Source: Alkalibacter saccharofermentans DSM 14828 (lineage in GTDB: Bacteria > Bacillota > Clostridia > Eubacteriales > Alkalibacteraceae). From it: a stretch of DNA of 64,000 nucleotides. The position numbers and the translations under genes were made by a program. Under the pieces are notes generated by a model, which worked only from the letters and a program-made list of their open reading frames with translations, was not told where the DNA came from and searched no databases. The stretch lies in assembly GCF_900128885.1 (NCBI RefSeq), contig NZ_FQTU01000002.1, forward strand, positions 124,001 to 188,000. The letters are read 5' to 3'. This document shows, one piece after another, positions 25,023 through 33,932 of this stretch (within the stretch, counting starts at the first letter, position 1; each line of letters opens with the position of its first letter).

Positions 25023-26690
25023 GTGACTAAAATGACGGGAGCGCAAATTGTCATTGAGTGCTTAAAAGAACAAAAGGTAGATACGATATTCGGATATCAA
25101 GGCGGTGCGGTAATCCCGTTGTTTGACGCCCTGTACGACGAGAAGGATACGTTTAATATAATAAGGCCCGCCCATGAGCAAAACGCTGTTCATGGGGCGG
25201 ATGCTTATGCTAGGACCACAGGGAAAATAGGGGTATGCATGGTGACATCCGGTCCGGGGGCCAGCAATACCGTGACAGGCATAGCAAACGCCTACATGGA
25301 TTCTGTTCCCTTGGTGGTCATAACCGGGCAGGTGGCATCCGGTCTTCTTGGAAAAGATTCTTTCCAGGAAATCGACATAACCGGTATTACCATGCCTATA
25401 ACAAAGTACAACATGCTGGTAAAAGATATAAGTCAGCTATCAAATGCAATAACTAAGGCTTTCAATATAGCAAAGTCCGGCAGGCCAGGCCCTGTCTTGA
25501 TCGACATTACAAAAGACGTTTTTATGGGCAAAGGCGAGTTTGTGTCCTGCTTTGTGGAAGATGATCAGATATGCAAGCCGGATCCTGAAATAGATAGGAA
25601 GTCGGCAAAGATAGCGCGACTTATAAACGAGAGCAAGAAACCGGTCATATATGCCGGAGGAGGAGTCAAGATATCAAAGGCTCAGGAAGCTGTAGTCAGC
25701 TTGGCGGAGAAGAACTCAATTCCGGTAGTAAATACCCTCATGGGCCTGGGCAGCATATCTAGAAAACATAGGTTGTCTCTAGGACTTGTAGGAATGCACG
25801 GCTTCAGGGAAGCAAACTTTGCGGTGACCAACAGCGACCTTATAATTGCAATCGGAGCGAGATTTAGTGATAGGGTAATAGGGAAAAAGGATAGATTTGC
25901 TCCGGGAGCAAAGATCATCCATATAGACATCGACGAAACGGAAATCGACAAGAACATGCCTTCGTTCTATTCTCATGTATGCGACGTACAGATGTCTCTT
26001 GAGAGCATTTACAACCACCTTGAAGAAAATTCACGAGAAGAGTGGTTCGCGCAGATTCAAAGCTGGAAGATGGAAGACAAGTCATCACCGGGGGCATTTG
26101 GAGCAAAAAACATCATAAAAACGATCAACGGCAACTTTGACGGGGAGGATATCGTAGTTACAGACGTGGGGCAGCATCAAATGTGGACCGCCCAGTACTG
26201 GGATTTTAACGGTAAGACTCAATTCGTGACATCCGGTGGCCTTGGCACCATGGGCTTTGGTCTAGGCGCGGCCTTTGGAAGCAAGGTGGGAAATCCGGAT
26301 AAAAACGTAATACTCTTTGTTGGCGATGGAGGTTTCAGGATGAGTTGCCACGAGCTTGTGACCATATCGAAGTACAAGATTCCTGTTTTGATCGTATTGA
26401 TAAACAACAGTACGTTGGGAATGGTCAGACAGTGGCAAAAGCTCTTCAGCAATAAAAGATATATGGAAACCGATATTGGCGAGGATGTAGATTATATTAA
26501 GCTTGCAGAAGCTTACGGAATAAAGGCAAGCAAAGTGGAGGACCTAGAGTCTTTGAAAGAAGTCATTTCAGGACTTGGCAAAATCGAAGAGCCCGTCCTT
26601 ATCGAGTGCAAAATTAGCAAAGACGACTGCGTAATGCCGATGGTTCCCCCGGGGGAAGCAATCGACGAGCTTATAACAGAGACATATTGA
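25023..26690 (+). CDS. ilvB: Acetolactate synthase, large catalytic subunit
   Basis: A 555-residue thiamine-diphosphate enzyme of the acetohydroxyacid synthase family. It forms acetolactate or acetohydroxybutyrate. The activating glutamate lies in RPAHEQNAVH, the TPP motif is VGDGGFRMSCHELVT, and the ending resembles biosynthetic IlvB. The start is a GTG, 7 bases after AGGAGG. Its place between ilvD and leuA supports an anabolic rather than fermentative role. The regulatory subunit gene ilvN, which usually follows, is absent: only 82 bp separate this gene from leuA. Confidence 0.93.
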   Translation: MTKMTGAQIVIECLKEQKVDTIFGYQGGAVIPLFDALYDEKDTFNIIRPAHEQNAVHGADAYARTTGKIGVCMVTSGPGASNTVTGIANAYMDSVPLVVITGQVASGLLGKDSFQEIDITGITMPITKYNMLVKDISQLSNAITKAFNIAKSGRPGPVLIDITKDVFMGKGEFVSCFVEDDQICKPDPEIDRKSAKIARLINESKKPVIYAGGGVKISKAQEAVVSLAEKNSIPVVNTLMGLGSISRKHRLSLGLVGMHGFREANFAVTNSDLIIAIGARFSDRVIGKKDRFAPGAKIIHIDIDETEIDKNMPSFYSHVCDVQMSLESIYNHLEENSREEWFAQIQSWKMEDKSSPGAFGAKNIIKTINGNFDGEDIVVTDVGQHQMWTAQYWDFNGKTQFVTSGGLGTMGFGLGAAFGSKVGNPDKNVILFVGDGGFRMSCHELVTISKYKIPVLIVLINNSTLGMVRQWQKLFSNKRYMETDIGEDVDYIKLAEAYGIKASKVEDLESLKEVISGLGKIEEPVLIECKISKDDCVMPMVPPGEAIDELITETY

Positions 26691-26772
26691 AGCATTAAAA
26701 GTCAGACTCTTTTTCTTCGGAAAAAGGGTTGATTTTTCAACTGGAGGATTTCCAGGGGAAGGAGCTGAGAAA

Positions 26773-28296
26773 ATGGGGAAAAGAATAATATTTTTCGATA
26801 CCACGCTGCGTGATGGAGAGCAATCTCCCGGATGTAGCATGAACAACAAGGAAAAACTGCAAATGGCAAAGCAGTTGGAGAAACTTAATGTGGACTTTAT
26901 AGAGGCTGGATTTGCTGCGTCTTCGCCAGGGGATTTCGAATCGGTAAAGAGCATAGCCGAAGGGATAAAAAACTCAGGCGTGGCCGTATTGGCTAGAGCC
27001 GTGAAAAATGACATAGACAAAGGCTGGGAAGCCGTCAAAAATGCAGTAAATCCAAGGATTCACACCTTTATAGCTACTTCAGACATCCATATGAAGTATA
27101 AGCTCAAGATGGACCCTGAGGATGTCATTAAAAGAGCGGAAGAAATGGTATCTTACGCTGCAGGCTTTGCGCCTGAAGTAGAGTTTTCTGCTGAGGACGC
27201 CACTAGAAGCGAGCCCGCATTTTTGGCAAGGATTTTCGACAAGGTTATCCAAGCCGGAGCGAAGGTCATAAACATACCGGATACCGTGGGATACACTACT
27301 CCGGATGAATTCTATAATTTCATAAATGAAATAAAAATCAGGTCAGACTATCTGGACAAAGCTATAATATCTGTACATTGCCATAACGATTTGGGTCTTG
27401 GAGTTGCAAATACTTTGGCTGCGGCTAGAGCGGGGGCGACTCAGTTCGAGTGCACCATAAACGGAATCGGAGAGCGTGCGGGAAATGCCGCCCTTGAAGA
27501 GCTTGTAATGATACTGGATACAAGAAGAGATTTATACAACTGTGATTTTGGTATAAATACCAGAGAAATCATGAAGACCAGCAATCTCCTTACAATGATA
27601 ACGGGAGTGCACGTGCAACCCAACAAGGCTATCGTTGGAGCCAATGCTTTTGCTCACGAATCAGGAATTCATCAGCACGGAATGTTAAGTCATGAAAACA
27701 CCTACGAGATTATGAAGCCGGAGACTATAGGTCTTTCAAAGAGCAAAATGGTTTTGGGTAAGCATTCTGGAAGGCATGCCTTCAAAGAGAGGCTCGAAAC
27801 ATTGGGCTACGAGCTTACTAAAGAAGAGCTGAACATTGCATTTGAGCAGTTCAAAGATTTGGCTGACAAGAAAAAGCAGGTTTATGACAGGGATATTGAA
27901 GCTATCGTCGCAAAAAGAGCGATCGAATTGACCGAAGCCTATAAACTGGACAGATATGTCATCAACAGCGGCAACACCATAACATCAACAGCAGTAGTCA
28001 CCTTGGAGTGCGAAGATGGAAAGGTCGAAAAAGTGGCTACGGGAGATGGACCGGTAGATGCTTCCTTTAATGCAATCTCCAAGTTCATAGATTTGGAGAT
28101 AAAGCTTGAGGACTATGCGCTGCAGGCAGTCACTGAGGGAACGGATGCTCTTGGAGAAGCAGTCGTCAAAGTGAGCTTTGGTGAGAAGATGTATACTGGG
28201 CGAGGCTTGAGCACAGACATAGTGGAATCCAGCATAAATGCTTATCTAGGAGCGGTAAACAAGGTTTTGGAAGATCAAAAGGGTGATGATAAATGA
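26773..28296 (+). CDS. leuA: 2-isopropylmalate synthase
   Basis: A 507-residue alpha-isopropylmalate synthase, which condenses acetyl-CoA with 2-oxoisovalerate in the first step of leucine synthesis. The HMGL-type barrel starts with FFDTTLRDGEQSPGCSM and has the metal motif HCHNDLGLGVANTL; the C-terminal about 130 residues form the LeuA dimer regulatory domain linked to leucine feedback. The ATG follows AAGGAG. A UUCG-capped hairpin (26707-26728) without a T-run lies just upstream and may only affect message stability. It overlaps cimA by 4 bp. Confidence 0.95.
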   Translation: MGKRIIFFDTTLRDGEQSPGCSMNNKEKLQMAKQLEKLNVDFIEAGFAASSPGDFESVKSIAEGIKNSGVAVLARAVKNDIDKGWEAVKNAVNPRIHTFIATSDIHMKYKLKMDPEDVIKRAEEMVSYAAGFAPEVEFSAEDATRSEPAFLARIFDKVIQAGAKVINIPDTVGYTTPDEFYNFINEIKIRSDYLDKAIISVHCHNDLGLGVANTLAAARAGATQFECTINGIGERAGNAALEELVMILDTRRDLYNCDFGINTREIMKTSNLLTMITGVHVQPNKAIVGANAFAHESGIHQHGMLSHENTYEIMKPETIGLSKSKMVLGKHSGRHAFKERLETLGYELTKEELNIAFEQFKDLADKKKQVYDRDIEAIVAKRAIELTEAYKLDRYVINSGNTITSTAVVTLECEDGKVEKVATGDGPVDASFNAISKFIDLEIKLEDYALQAVTEGTDALGEAVVKVSFGEKMYTGRGLSTDIVESSINAYLGAVNKVLEDQKGDDK

Positions 28297-29867
28297 GCAG
28301 GAAAATAGAAATATTTGACTCGACATTGAGAGACGGAGCCCAAGGAAGCGGAATAAGCTTTTCTTTAGATGACAAAATCAAGATAACCTTGGAGCTTGAC
28401 AGCCTGGGGGTTGACTACATAGAGGCGGGTAATCCGGGTTCCAATCAAAAAGATAGGGAATACTTCGAAAAGATAAACACCATGAAGCTTGAAAACTCCA
28501 AGCTCGTAGCATTTGGAAGCACAAGAAGGAAAAACTCTAATGCTGCTGAGGATCAAAACGTCAATAATCTGCTTATTGCAAATACTCCTGCCATCAGCAT
28601 ATTCGGCAAATCCTGGGACTATCACGTTACTGATGTTCTTGGGACGACCCTTGAAGAGAATCTGAATATGATTGCAGATACGATAAGCTATATGGTATCA
28701 AAAGAGAAGGAAGTAATATTTGATGCTGAACACTTTTTTGATGGTTATAAAAACAATCCCGAGTACGCATTAAGCACATTGAGAGCAGCAGTAGATGCGG
28801 GAGCTAGGGCACTGGTCCTTTGCGATACAAACGGGGGAGCCTTTCCCGATGAAATCTATGAAATCACTAAGAAAGTGATAGAAGAGTTCGGAGTTGATGT
28901 GGGAATCCATTGTCATAACGACGGAGGAATGGCTGTTGCAAATTCCATTATGTCAGTAGAGGCGGGCGCTAACCAAGTTCAAGGGACGTTTTTGGGAATA
29001 GGAGAAAGGTGCGGAAATGCGAACCTGTCAACTATAGTGCCTAACTTGCAGATTAAAAGAGGCTATGACTGCATACCGGAAGAAAACCTTCAAAACCTGA
29101 CCACTGCAGCCAGATACATCGCAGAGATATCAAACCTGACATTAGATCATTCAATGCCATATGTTGGGAACAACGCATTCGCTCACAAGGGTGGAATGCA
29201 CGTTGACGGCATAATCAAGGCAAAGGGCAGTTTTGAACATATCGATCCCGAGCTGGTTGGAAACGATAGAAAGTTCATCATGAGCGAGGTCTCGGGAAAA
29301 AACACCATAATCAGCAGGATCAAGAAGGTGGATCCAAGCTTGACGAAAGATTCCCCGGAAACAAAGGAGATTTTGGATCTGCTCAAGAGGCTGGAGCACG
29401 AAGGCTATCAATTCGAGGGAGCGGAAGCTTCCTTCGACCTGGTGATCAGAAAGCATTTAGGCAGATACACGCCATTTTTCATCCTGGACCATTACAAGAT
29501 AATCGAAGAGGAAAAACAGGGAGAAGATGACTGTACAGCTTCTGCGCTGATCAAGGTCATAGTAAAGGGCAGAGAGGAAATGACAGCTGCCGAGGGCAAC
29601 GGACCTGTCAATGCCATCGACAAGGCGATCAGAAAGGCTTTGGAGGTATTCTATGAAAACCTTAAGGATTTTCACCTGGTGGACTTCAAGGTTAGGGTCT
29701 TGGATGGAGCGAATACTGCTGCAAAGGTAAGAGTTTTAATCGACTCGACAGACGGACAGGAATTTTGGAGCACGATAGGAGTCTCTACGAACATCATCGA
29801 AGCCAGTGTGGGTGCCCTTGTAGACTCTATAGAGTACAAGCTAATCAAAGATTTGGAGCAGAAGTGA
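28293..29867 (+). CDS. cimA: (R)-citramalate synthase
   Basis: A 524-residue LeuA-family enzyme matching the citramalate synthase subgroup. It opens with IEIFDSTLRDGAQGSGISFS (the GAQGxGIS variant replaces the GEQSPG of LeuA) and has HCHNDGGMAVANS and a C-terminal LeuA dimer domain. It condenses acetyl-CoA with pyruvate to start threonine-independent isoleucine synthesis. The ATGA overlap with leuA couples the two. Being beside leuA, the pair are clear paralogues split between leucine and isoleucine. No threonine deaminase gene is present in this window. Confidence 0.92.
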   Translation: MSRKIEIFDSTLRDGAQGSGISFSLDDKIKITLELDSLGVDYIEAGNPGSNQKDREYFEKINTMKLENSKLVAFGSTRRKNSNAAEDQNVNNLLIANTPAISIFGKSWDYHVTDVLGTTLEENLNMIADTISYMVSKEKEVIFDAEHFFDGYKNNPEYALSTLRAAVDAGARALVLCDTNGGAFPDEIYEITKKVIEEFGVDVGIHCHNDGGMAVANSIMSVEAGANQVQGTFLGIGERCGNANLSTIVPNLQIKRGYDCIPEENLQNLTTAARYIAEISNLTLDHSMPYVGNNAFAHKGGMHVDGIIKAKGSFEHIDPELVGNDRKFIMSEVSGKNTIISRIKKVDPSLTKDSPETKEILDLLKRLEHEGYQFEGAEASFDLVIRKHLGRYTPFFILDHYKIIEEEKQGEDDCTASALIKVIVKGREEMTAAEGNGPVNAIDKAIRKALEVFYENLKDFHLVDFKVRVLDGANTAAKVRVLIDSTDGQEFWSTIGVSTNIIEASVGALVDSIEYKLIKDLEQK

Positions 29868-29907
29868 CAAGGGTTTTAGAAGCCAATTTATTATTTGGGA
29901 GGAAAAA

Positions 29908-30978
29908 ATGGATTATAAAATAGCTGTTATAAAAGGAGACGGCATCGGTCCTGAAGTGGTTGACTCCGCTTTGGAGATACTGGATGCGGTGGGAGCAAAA
30001 TACGGACATAGATTCCACTATACTGAAGTTTTGGCGGGAGGCTGTGCCTATGACGATTGCGAGAATCCTCTGCCAAAAGAGACACTGGATGTCTGCAAGG
30101 CGAGCGACGCAGTCGTGCTTGGTGCGGTAGGAGGACCTAAATGGGATGATCTGCCCGGTGAAAAAAGACCTGAGGCGGCGCTTCTTGGACTGAGAAAAGA
30201 GCTGGGACTTTTTGCGAACCTGAGGCCGGCAATACTTTTCGGAGCATTGAAGGATGCCTGTCCCTTAAAGCCTGAGATAATAAAAGATGGTTTGGACATA
30301 TGCGTCGTCAGGGAGCTGACAGGCGGAATATATTTTGGAGACAGAGGCTTTAAGGACACTGATATGGGTCCGGCAGCTTACGATATTGAAATATATGCCG
30401 AAAAGGAAGTCGAGCGCATAGCTAAAGTAGCTTTTGACATGGCAATGAAAAGAGAAAAGAAAGTCATGAGCGTGGACAAGGCAAATATCCTTGAGAGCTC
30501 AAGGCTTTGGAGAAAGACTGTAGAAAAGGTTGCAAAAGATTACCATGAGGTTTCCTTGGATCACATGTATGTGGACAATGCTTCCATGCAGCTGATAAGG
30601 GATCCAAAGCAGTTTGACGTAATAGTCACCACCAATATGTTCGGAGACATACTCTCGGACGAGGCAAGCATGATTACAGGGTCTATAGGCATGCTTCCAA
30701 GTGCCAGCCTGGGTGGAGACAACAAAGGCATGTATGAGCCCGTACACGGCTCTGCGCCGGATATTGCAGGGCAAGGCAAGGCAAATCCCTTAGCGACAAT
30801 TCTTTCAATGGCAATGATGCTGAAGTATTCATTTGGACTTGGAGAAGAATCTGACTGCATAGAAGAAGCAGTAACTAAAGCTCTTGACGCAGGCTATAGA
30901 ACCGGAGACATAGCAAATGAAGGGGAAAAGGTAATTTCCACAGCTGAAATGACAGCTGCTGTAAAATCCTATCTTTAA
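29908..30978 (+). CDS. leuB: 3-isopropylmalate dehydrogenase
   Basis: A 356-residue isopropylmalate dehydrogenase with the start MDYKIAVIKGDGIGPEV, substrate-binding LRKELGLFANLRP, metal-binding aspartates in NMFGDILSDEAS, and the NAD-binding VHGSAPDIAGQGKANP. In organisms with a citramalate route the enzyme can also act on 3-methylmalate, which is inferred here from cimA. The isomerase genes leuC and leuD that normally act between leuA and leuB are missing from this operon. A terminator follows. Confidence 0.96.
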   Translation: MDYKIAVIKGDGIGPEVVDSALEILDAVGAKYGHRFHYTEVLAGGCAYDDCENPLPKETLDVCKASDAVVLGAVGGPKWDDLPGEKRPEAALLGLRKELGLFANLRPAILFGALKDACPLKPEIIKDGLDICVVRELTGGIYFGDRGFKDTDMGPAAYDIEIYAEKEVERIAKVAFDMAMKREKKVMSVDKANILESSRLWRKTVEKVAKDYHEVSLDHMYVDNASMQLIRDPKQFDVIVTTNMFGDILSDEASMITGSIGMLPSASLGGDNKGMYEPVHGSAPDIAGQGKANPLATILSMAMMLKYSFGLGEESDCIEEAVTKALDAGYRTGDIANEGEKVISTAEMTAAVKSYL

Positions 30979-31000
30979 GAATGACGCGCTAAAATAATTA

Positions 31001-31046
31001 GACTGAGCATAAGGTTGATGTCAAAGCTTGTGCTCAGTCTTTTTTC
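31001..31046 (+). terminator. Terminator of the ilv-leu operon
   Basis: Stem GACTGAGCA (31001-31009) with TGCTCAGTC (31031-31039) and a mostly paired loop, then TTTTTT. Confidence 0.92.
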
Positions 31047-31103
31047 TTGTTAAAACTGTATACAGTGTTTTTAAATCCATGTTAAATATATTTGTATTTC
31101 ATA

Positions 31104-31168
31104 TTGACACTTGAAGACATTGTTGTTAAAATAGTAAATTTGACAAGGTGAAATATATGTGTTATAAT
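31104..31168 (+). promoter_or_regulatory. Two tandem strong promoters of veg
   Basis: P1: TTGACA (31104-31109), 17 bp, TAAAAT (31127-31132). P2: TTGACA (31140-31145), 17 bp, TATAAT (31163-31168), a perfect consensus. Tandem strong promoters ahead of veg are also known in Bacillus subtilis. Confidence 0.92.
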
Positions 31169-31196
31169 CAGTTCAGCAAATAACCGAGGTGATTAA

Positions 31197-31463
31197 ATGA
31201 ATAACAAGCTAACTCTTAACCAGATTAAAGAGGGATTGGAACACTATGTAGGTCACAGGGTAAGGTTACAGGCAAACAAGAGCAGAAAAAGAGTCGTGGT
31301 CAAAGAAGGAGTAATCGAGGGGATTTACCCAAGCATATTTGTGATAAAGATAGAGGAAGAAAACAGAAATCCGAGGAAGATGTCTTTTTGCTACTCAGAT
31401 TTACTGACGCACAATGTGGAGCTTACTTTGTGTGAAAATGATGAAAGCATAGTTTATGGATAA
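31197..31463 (+). CDS. veg: Veg family protein
   Basis: An 88-residue protein of the Veg family, small proteins widespread in Firmicutes and reported to stimulate biofilm gene expression in Bacillus. Conserved features are GHRVRLQANKSRKR, the YPSIFVIKI segment and SYSDLLT-like FCYSDLLT followed by VELTL. It is monocistronic, between two very strong promoters and a terminator, so it should be one of the most transcribed genes in the window. The molecular function is not settled for the family. Confidence 0.88.
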   Translation: MNNKLTLNQIKEGLEHYVGHRVRLQANKSRKRVVVKEGVIEGIYPSIFVIKIEEENRNPRKMSFCYSDLLTHNVELTLCENDESIVYG

Positions 31464-31490
31464 AAAACTGTATCTGATACAGTTTTTTTT
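31462..31490 (+). terminator. Terminator of veg
   Basis: Stem centred on ACTGTA/TACAGT (31467-31483 with a 5-base loop), extended by A-U pairs and a run of eight T. Confidence 0.88.
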
Positions 31491-31516
31491 ATGTCCAAAA
31501 TCCGGATATTTTGCTA

Positions 31517-31545
31517 TTGTAGAATTCCAGTAAAGAGTTTATACT
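31517..31545 (+). promoter_or_regulatory. Promoter for arcA-argF
   Basis: TTGTAG (31517-31522), 17-bp spacer, TATACT (31540-31545), 40 bp ahead of the arcA start. Confidence 0.6.
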
Positions 31546-31585
31546 AAAAATATTAATAAATTAGAAATTGCTAGGGGGACACGAT

Positions 31586-32821
31586 ATGGTTCAGCCTGAG
31601 GGCAAGACGCTTAATATCAATTCCGAGATTGGAATCCTAAAATCTGTCATGCTGCATAGGCCAGGCACGGAGCTTGAGCGAATAACTCCTGAACACTTGT
31701 CGGAAGTCCTCTTTGAAGACATTCCATGGCTCTCTCGCATGAGGCAGGAGCACGACAGCTTTGCCGGTGAGCTTAAAAGCCGAGGTGTCGAAGTTCTTTA
31801 TGTAGAAGAGCTTTTAAAGGATGTATTCAAAATTGATGATGTAAGAGACAAAATCCTGGCTGATGTCTTGGAAGAAAGCGAAACCTGCGACAAGCCTGTT
31901 AAAGATTTTTTGTATGATTTCTTAAAAGAAAAATCAGTAGATGAATTTGCCGAATTTCTTATAGGTGGAATATCAAAAGAGGATATCAGAGCTTTTAAAA
32001 AAGAAAAGTCATTATCTGATTTTATCAAAGAAGATCATTACTTTTATATAAACCCGCTGCCTAACTTGTATTTCATGAGAGATCCCGCCGTTGTAATAGG
32101 AGAGGGAATAGCGATAGGCTCCATGCGCACTCCCATCAGAAAGAGGGAGAGCTTGTTTTTAAGGCTTATATACGATAACCATCAGATCTTCGACGATATA
32201 AGAAAAGAGCCCTATTACAGCCAGGATTACCCCTACAGCGTGGAAGGTGGAGACGTTCTCGTCTTGTCTGAGGACACATTGGCGGTGGGCTGCAGCCAGC
32301 GTACCGGAGTGGCGGGCATCGAGATGCTTGCGGACAGGCTATTGAAAAAAGACACCCACATAAAAAAGCTTCTGGTCATACAGATACCAAAGGTGAGGGC
32401 CTATATGCATCTCGATACTGTTTTTACCATGGTTGATTACGATAAATTTACCATTTATCCAGGTATATTGGACAGAATTAACGTAATAACAGTTGAGAAG
32501 AATCAAACAGGAAGGCTTTGCTATAAGCAGGAGAAAAACCTGGAGACGGGACTTAAAAAGCATTTGAAGCTGGATTGGGTCAGCCTTATTCCAAGCGGAG
32601 GGATAGACCCCATAATTGCTGCCAGGGAGCAGTGGAACGACAGCACCAATACATTTGCGATAGCGCCGGCAAGGGTTATGGCGTACGGTAGAAACGAAGT
32701 ATCTAACAAGGTTTTAAGAAAAAACGGGATAGATGTAATTGAGCTTGAAGCTTCAGAGCTTGTAAGGGGAAGGGGCGGCCCAAGGTGCATGAGCATGCCG
32801 TTATACAGAGAATCAATATAG
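31586..32821 (+). CDS. arcA: Arginine deiminase
   Basis: A 411-residue arginine deiminase, which hydrolyses arginine to citrulline and ammonia. Visible family motifs are MRDPAVVIG, HLDTVFTMVD with the active-site His, and the terminal GRGGPRCMSMPLYRE with the catalytic Cys. Length matches the family (about 405-415). The ATG at 31586, 7 bases after AGGGGG, is preferred to a TTG at 31568. The ornithine carbamoyltransferase gene follows in the same direction. Together they point to arginine fermentation, though carbamate kinase is not in the window. Confidence 0.96.
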   Translation: MVQPEGKTLNINSEIGILKSVMLHRPGTELERITPEHLSEVLFEDIPWLSRMRQEHDSFAGELKSRGVEVLYVEELLKDVFKIDDVRDKILADVLEESETCDKPVKDFLYDFLKEKSVDEFAEFLIGGISKEDIRAFKKEKSLSDFIKEDHYFYINPLPNLYFMRDPAVVIGEGIAIGSMRTPIRKRESLFLRLIYDNHQIFDDIRKEPYYSQDYPYSVEGGDVLVLSEDTLAVGCSQRTGVAGIEMLADRLLKKDTHIKKLLVIQIPKVRAYMHLDTVFTMVDYDKFTIYPGILDRINVITVEKNQTGRLCYKQEKNLETGLKKHLKLDWVSLIPSGGIDPIIAAREQWNDSTNTFAIAPARVMAYGRNEVSNKVLRKNGIDVIELEASELVRGRGGPRCMSMPLYRESI

Positions 32822-32841
32822 CAAGGAGAGGAGTGGCTTAG

Positions 32842-33834
32842 ATGCCGTTGAATTTAAAGGGAAGAAGTTTGCTGACATTAAAGGATTACACCCAGGAAGA
32901 GATAGGCTATCTCTTGGAGCTGTCCAGGGATTTAAAGGCAAAAAAAAGAATGGGGATAAAGGGAGATCTGCTTGTGGGAAAGAACATAGTACTTCTTTTC
33001 GAAAAGACATCCACCAGAACCCGTTGCGCTTTCGAGGTTGCCGCATTTGACGAGGGAGCCAACGTAACATTTCTAACCAATAGTCAGATGGGCAAAAAAG
33101 AGTCTGTCGAGGATACTGCCAAGGTGTTGGGAAGATTTTACGACGGTATCGAATTTAGAGGCTTTAAACAGGAAACTGTGGAGCTTTTAGCCCGGCACTC
33201 AGGCGTTCCGGTTTGGAATGGTTTAACCGACATGTACCATCCCACCCAAATCTTGGCTGATTTTTTAACGATTATGGAAAATGTCCCGAAACCTCTTAGA
33301 GAAGTAAAGCTTGTGTACGCCGGAGATGCCAGAAATAATGTGGCTAATTCATTGATGATCGGCGCGGCGAAAATGGGCATGGATTTCGTTGCGGTCGCTC
33401 CAAAGCAGCTGTATCCGGATGCTGATCTGATTAAAGAGATGCAGGAGCTTGCCGAAACAAACGGAGGGAAAGTTACTGTCACGGACGATATTGAATCAGG
33501 CGTAAAGGATGCCGATGTGATATACACAGATGTTTGGGTTTCCATGGGAGAAGAGGATCAGTTCGAAGAGCGCATAAAGCTGCTGGGTCCCTACCAGGTA
33601 AATATGGAGATGTTAAAAAAGACCGGAAACGACAATGTGATTTTTCTTCACTGTCTTCCCGCTTTTCACGATCTAGAAACAGAAACAGGAATGGAGGTAT
33701 TCCAAAAGTTTAAAATAAAGGAAATGGAAGTTACGGATGAGGTTTTCCGGAGCCGCCATTCAAAGGTTTTTGACGAAGCTGAAAACAGGATGCACACAAT
33801 CAAAGCAGTGATGTGTGCCACGTTGAGCCTATAG
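32842..33834 (+). CDS. argF: Ornithine carbamoyltransferase
   Basis: A 330-residue ornithine carbamoyltransferase. The carbamoyl phosphate motif is STRTRCAFEVAA, the catalytic HCLPAFHD motif is present, and HPTQILADF is intact. Because it lies 20 bp behind arginine deiminase it is probably the catabolic (arcB-like) enzyme, converting citrulline and phosphate to ornithine and carbamoyl phosphate. The same fold works in arginine biosynthesis, and sequence alone does not separate the two. Confidence 0.94.
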   Translation: MPLNLKGRSLLTLKDYTQEEIGYLLELSRDLKAKKRMGIKGDLLVGKNIVLLFEKTSTRTRCAFEVAAFDEGANVTFLTNSQMGKKESVEDTAKVLGRFYDGIEFRGFKQETVELLARHSGVPVWNGLTDMYHPTQILADFLTIMENVPKPLREVKLVYAGDARNNVANSLMIGAAKMGMDFVAVAPKQLYPDADLIKEMQELAETNGGKVTVTDDIESGVKDADVIYTDVWVSMGEEDQFEERIKLLGPYQVNMEMLKKTGNDNVIFLHCLPAFHDLETETGMEVFQKFKIKEMEVTDEVFRSRHSKVFDEAENRMHTIKAVMCATLSL

Positions 33835-33844
33835 CGATAAAACA

Positions 33845-33913
33845 AGCCTCTGAAGAACAATGAACATGCCACCCTCTACTACAAGAGGAGCATATCAAAT
33901 ATCTTCAGAGGCT
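33845..33913. repeat. Nested inverted repeat between convergent genes
   Basis: Perfect 12-bp arms AGCCTCTGAAGA (33845-33856) and TCTTCAGAGGCT (33902-33913) enclose 45 bp that contain a second hairpin, CCTCT-actaca-AGAGG (near 33873-33888). It sits between argF and the convergent isomerase gene and may be a bidirectional terminator. The long loop is unusual for that role. Confidence 0.7.
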
Positions 33914-33932
33914 ATAATTTTCGTATTGTATA

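Noticed and set aside
26691..26772. Hidden acetolactate synthase small subunit between ilvB and leuA
   Set aside because: Only 82 bp are available, with stops in the plus-strand frames and a hairpin; there is no room for an ACT-domain protein.
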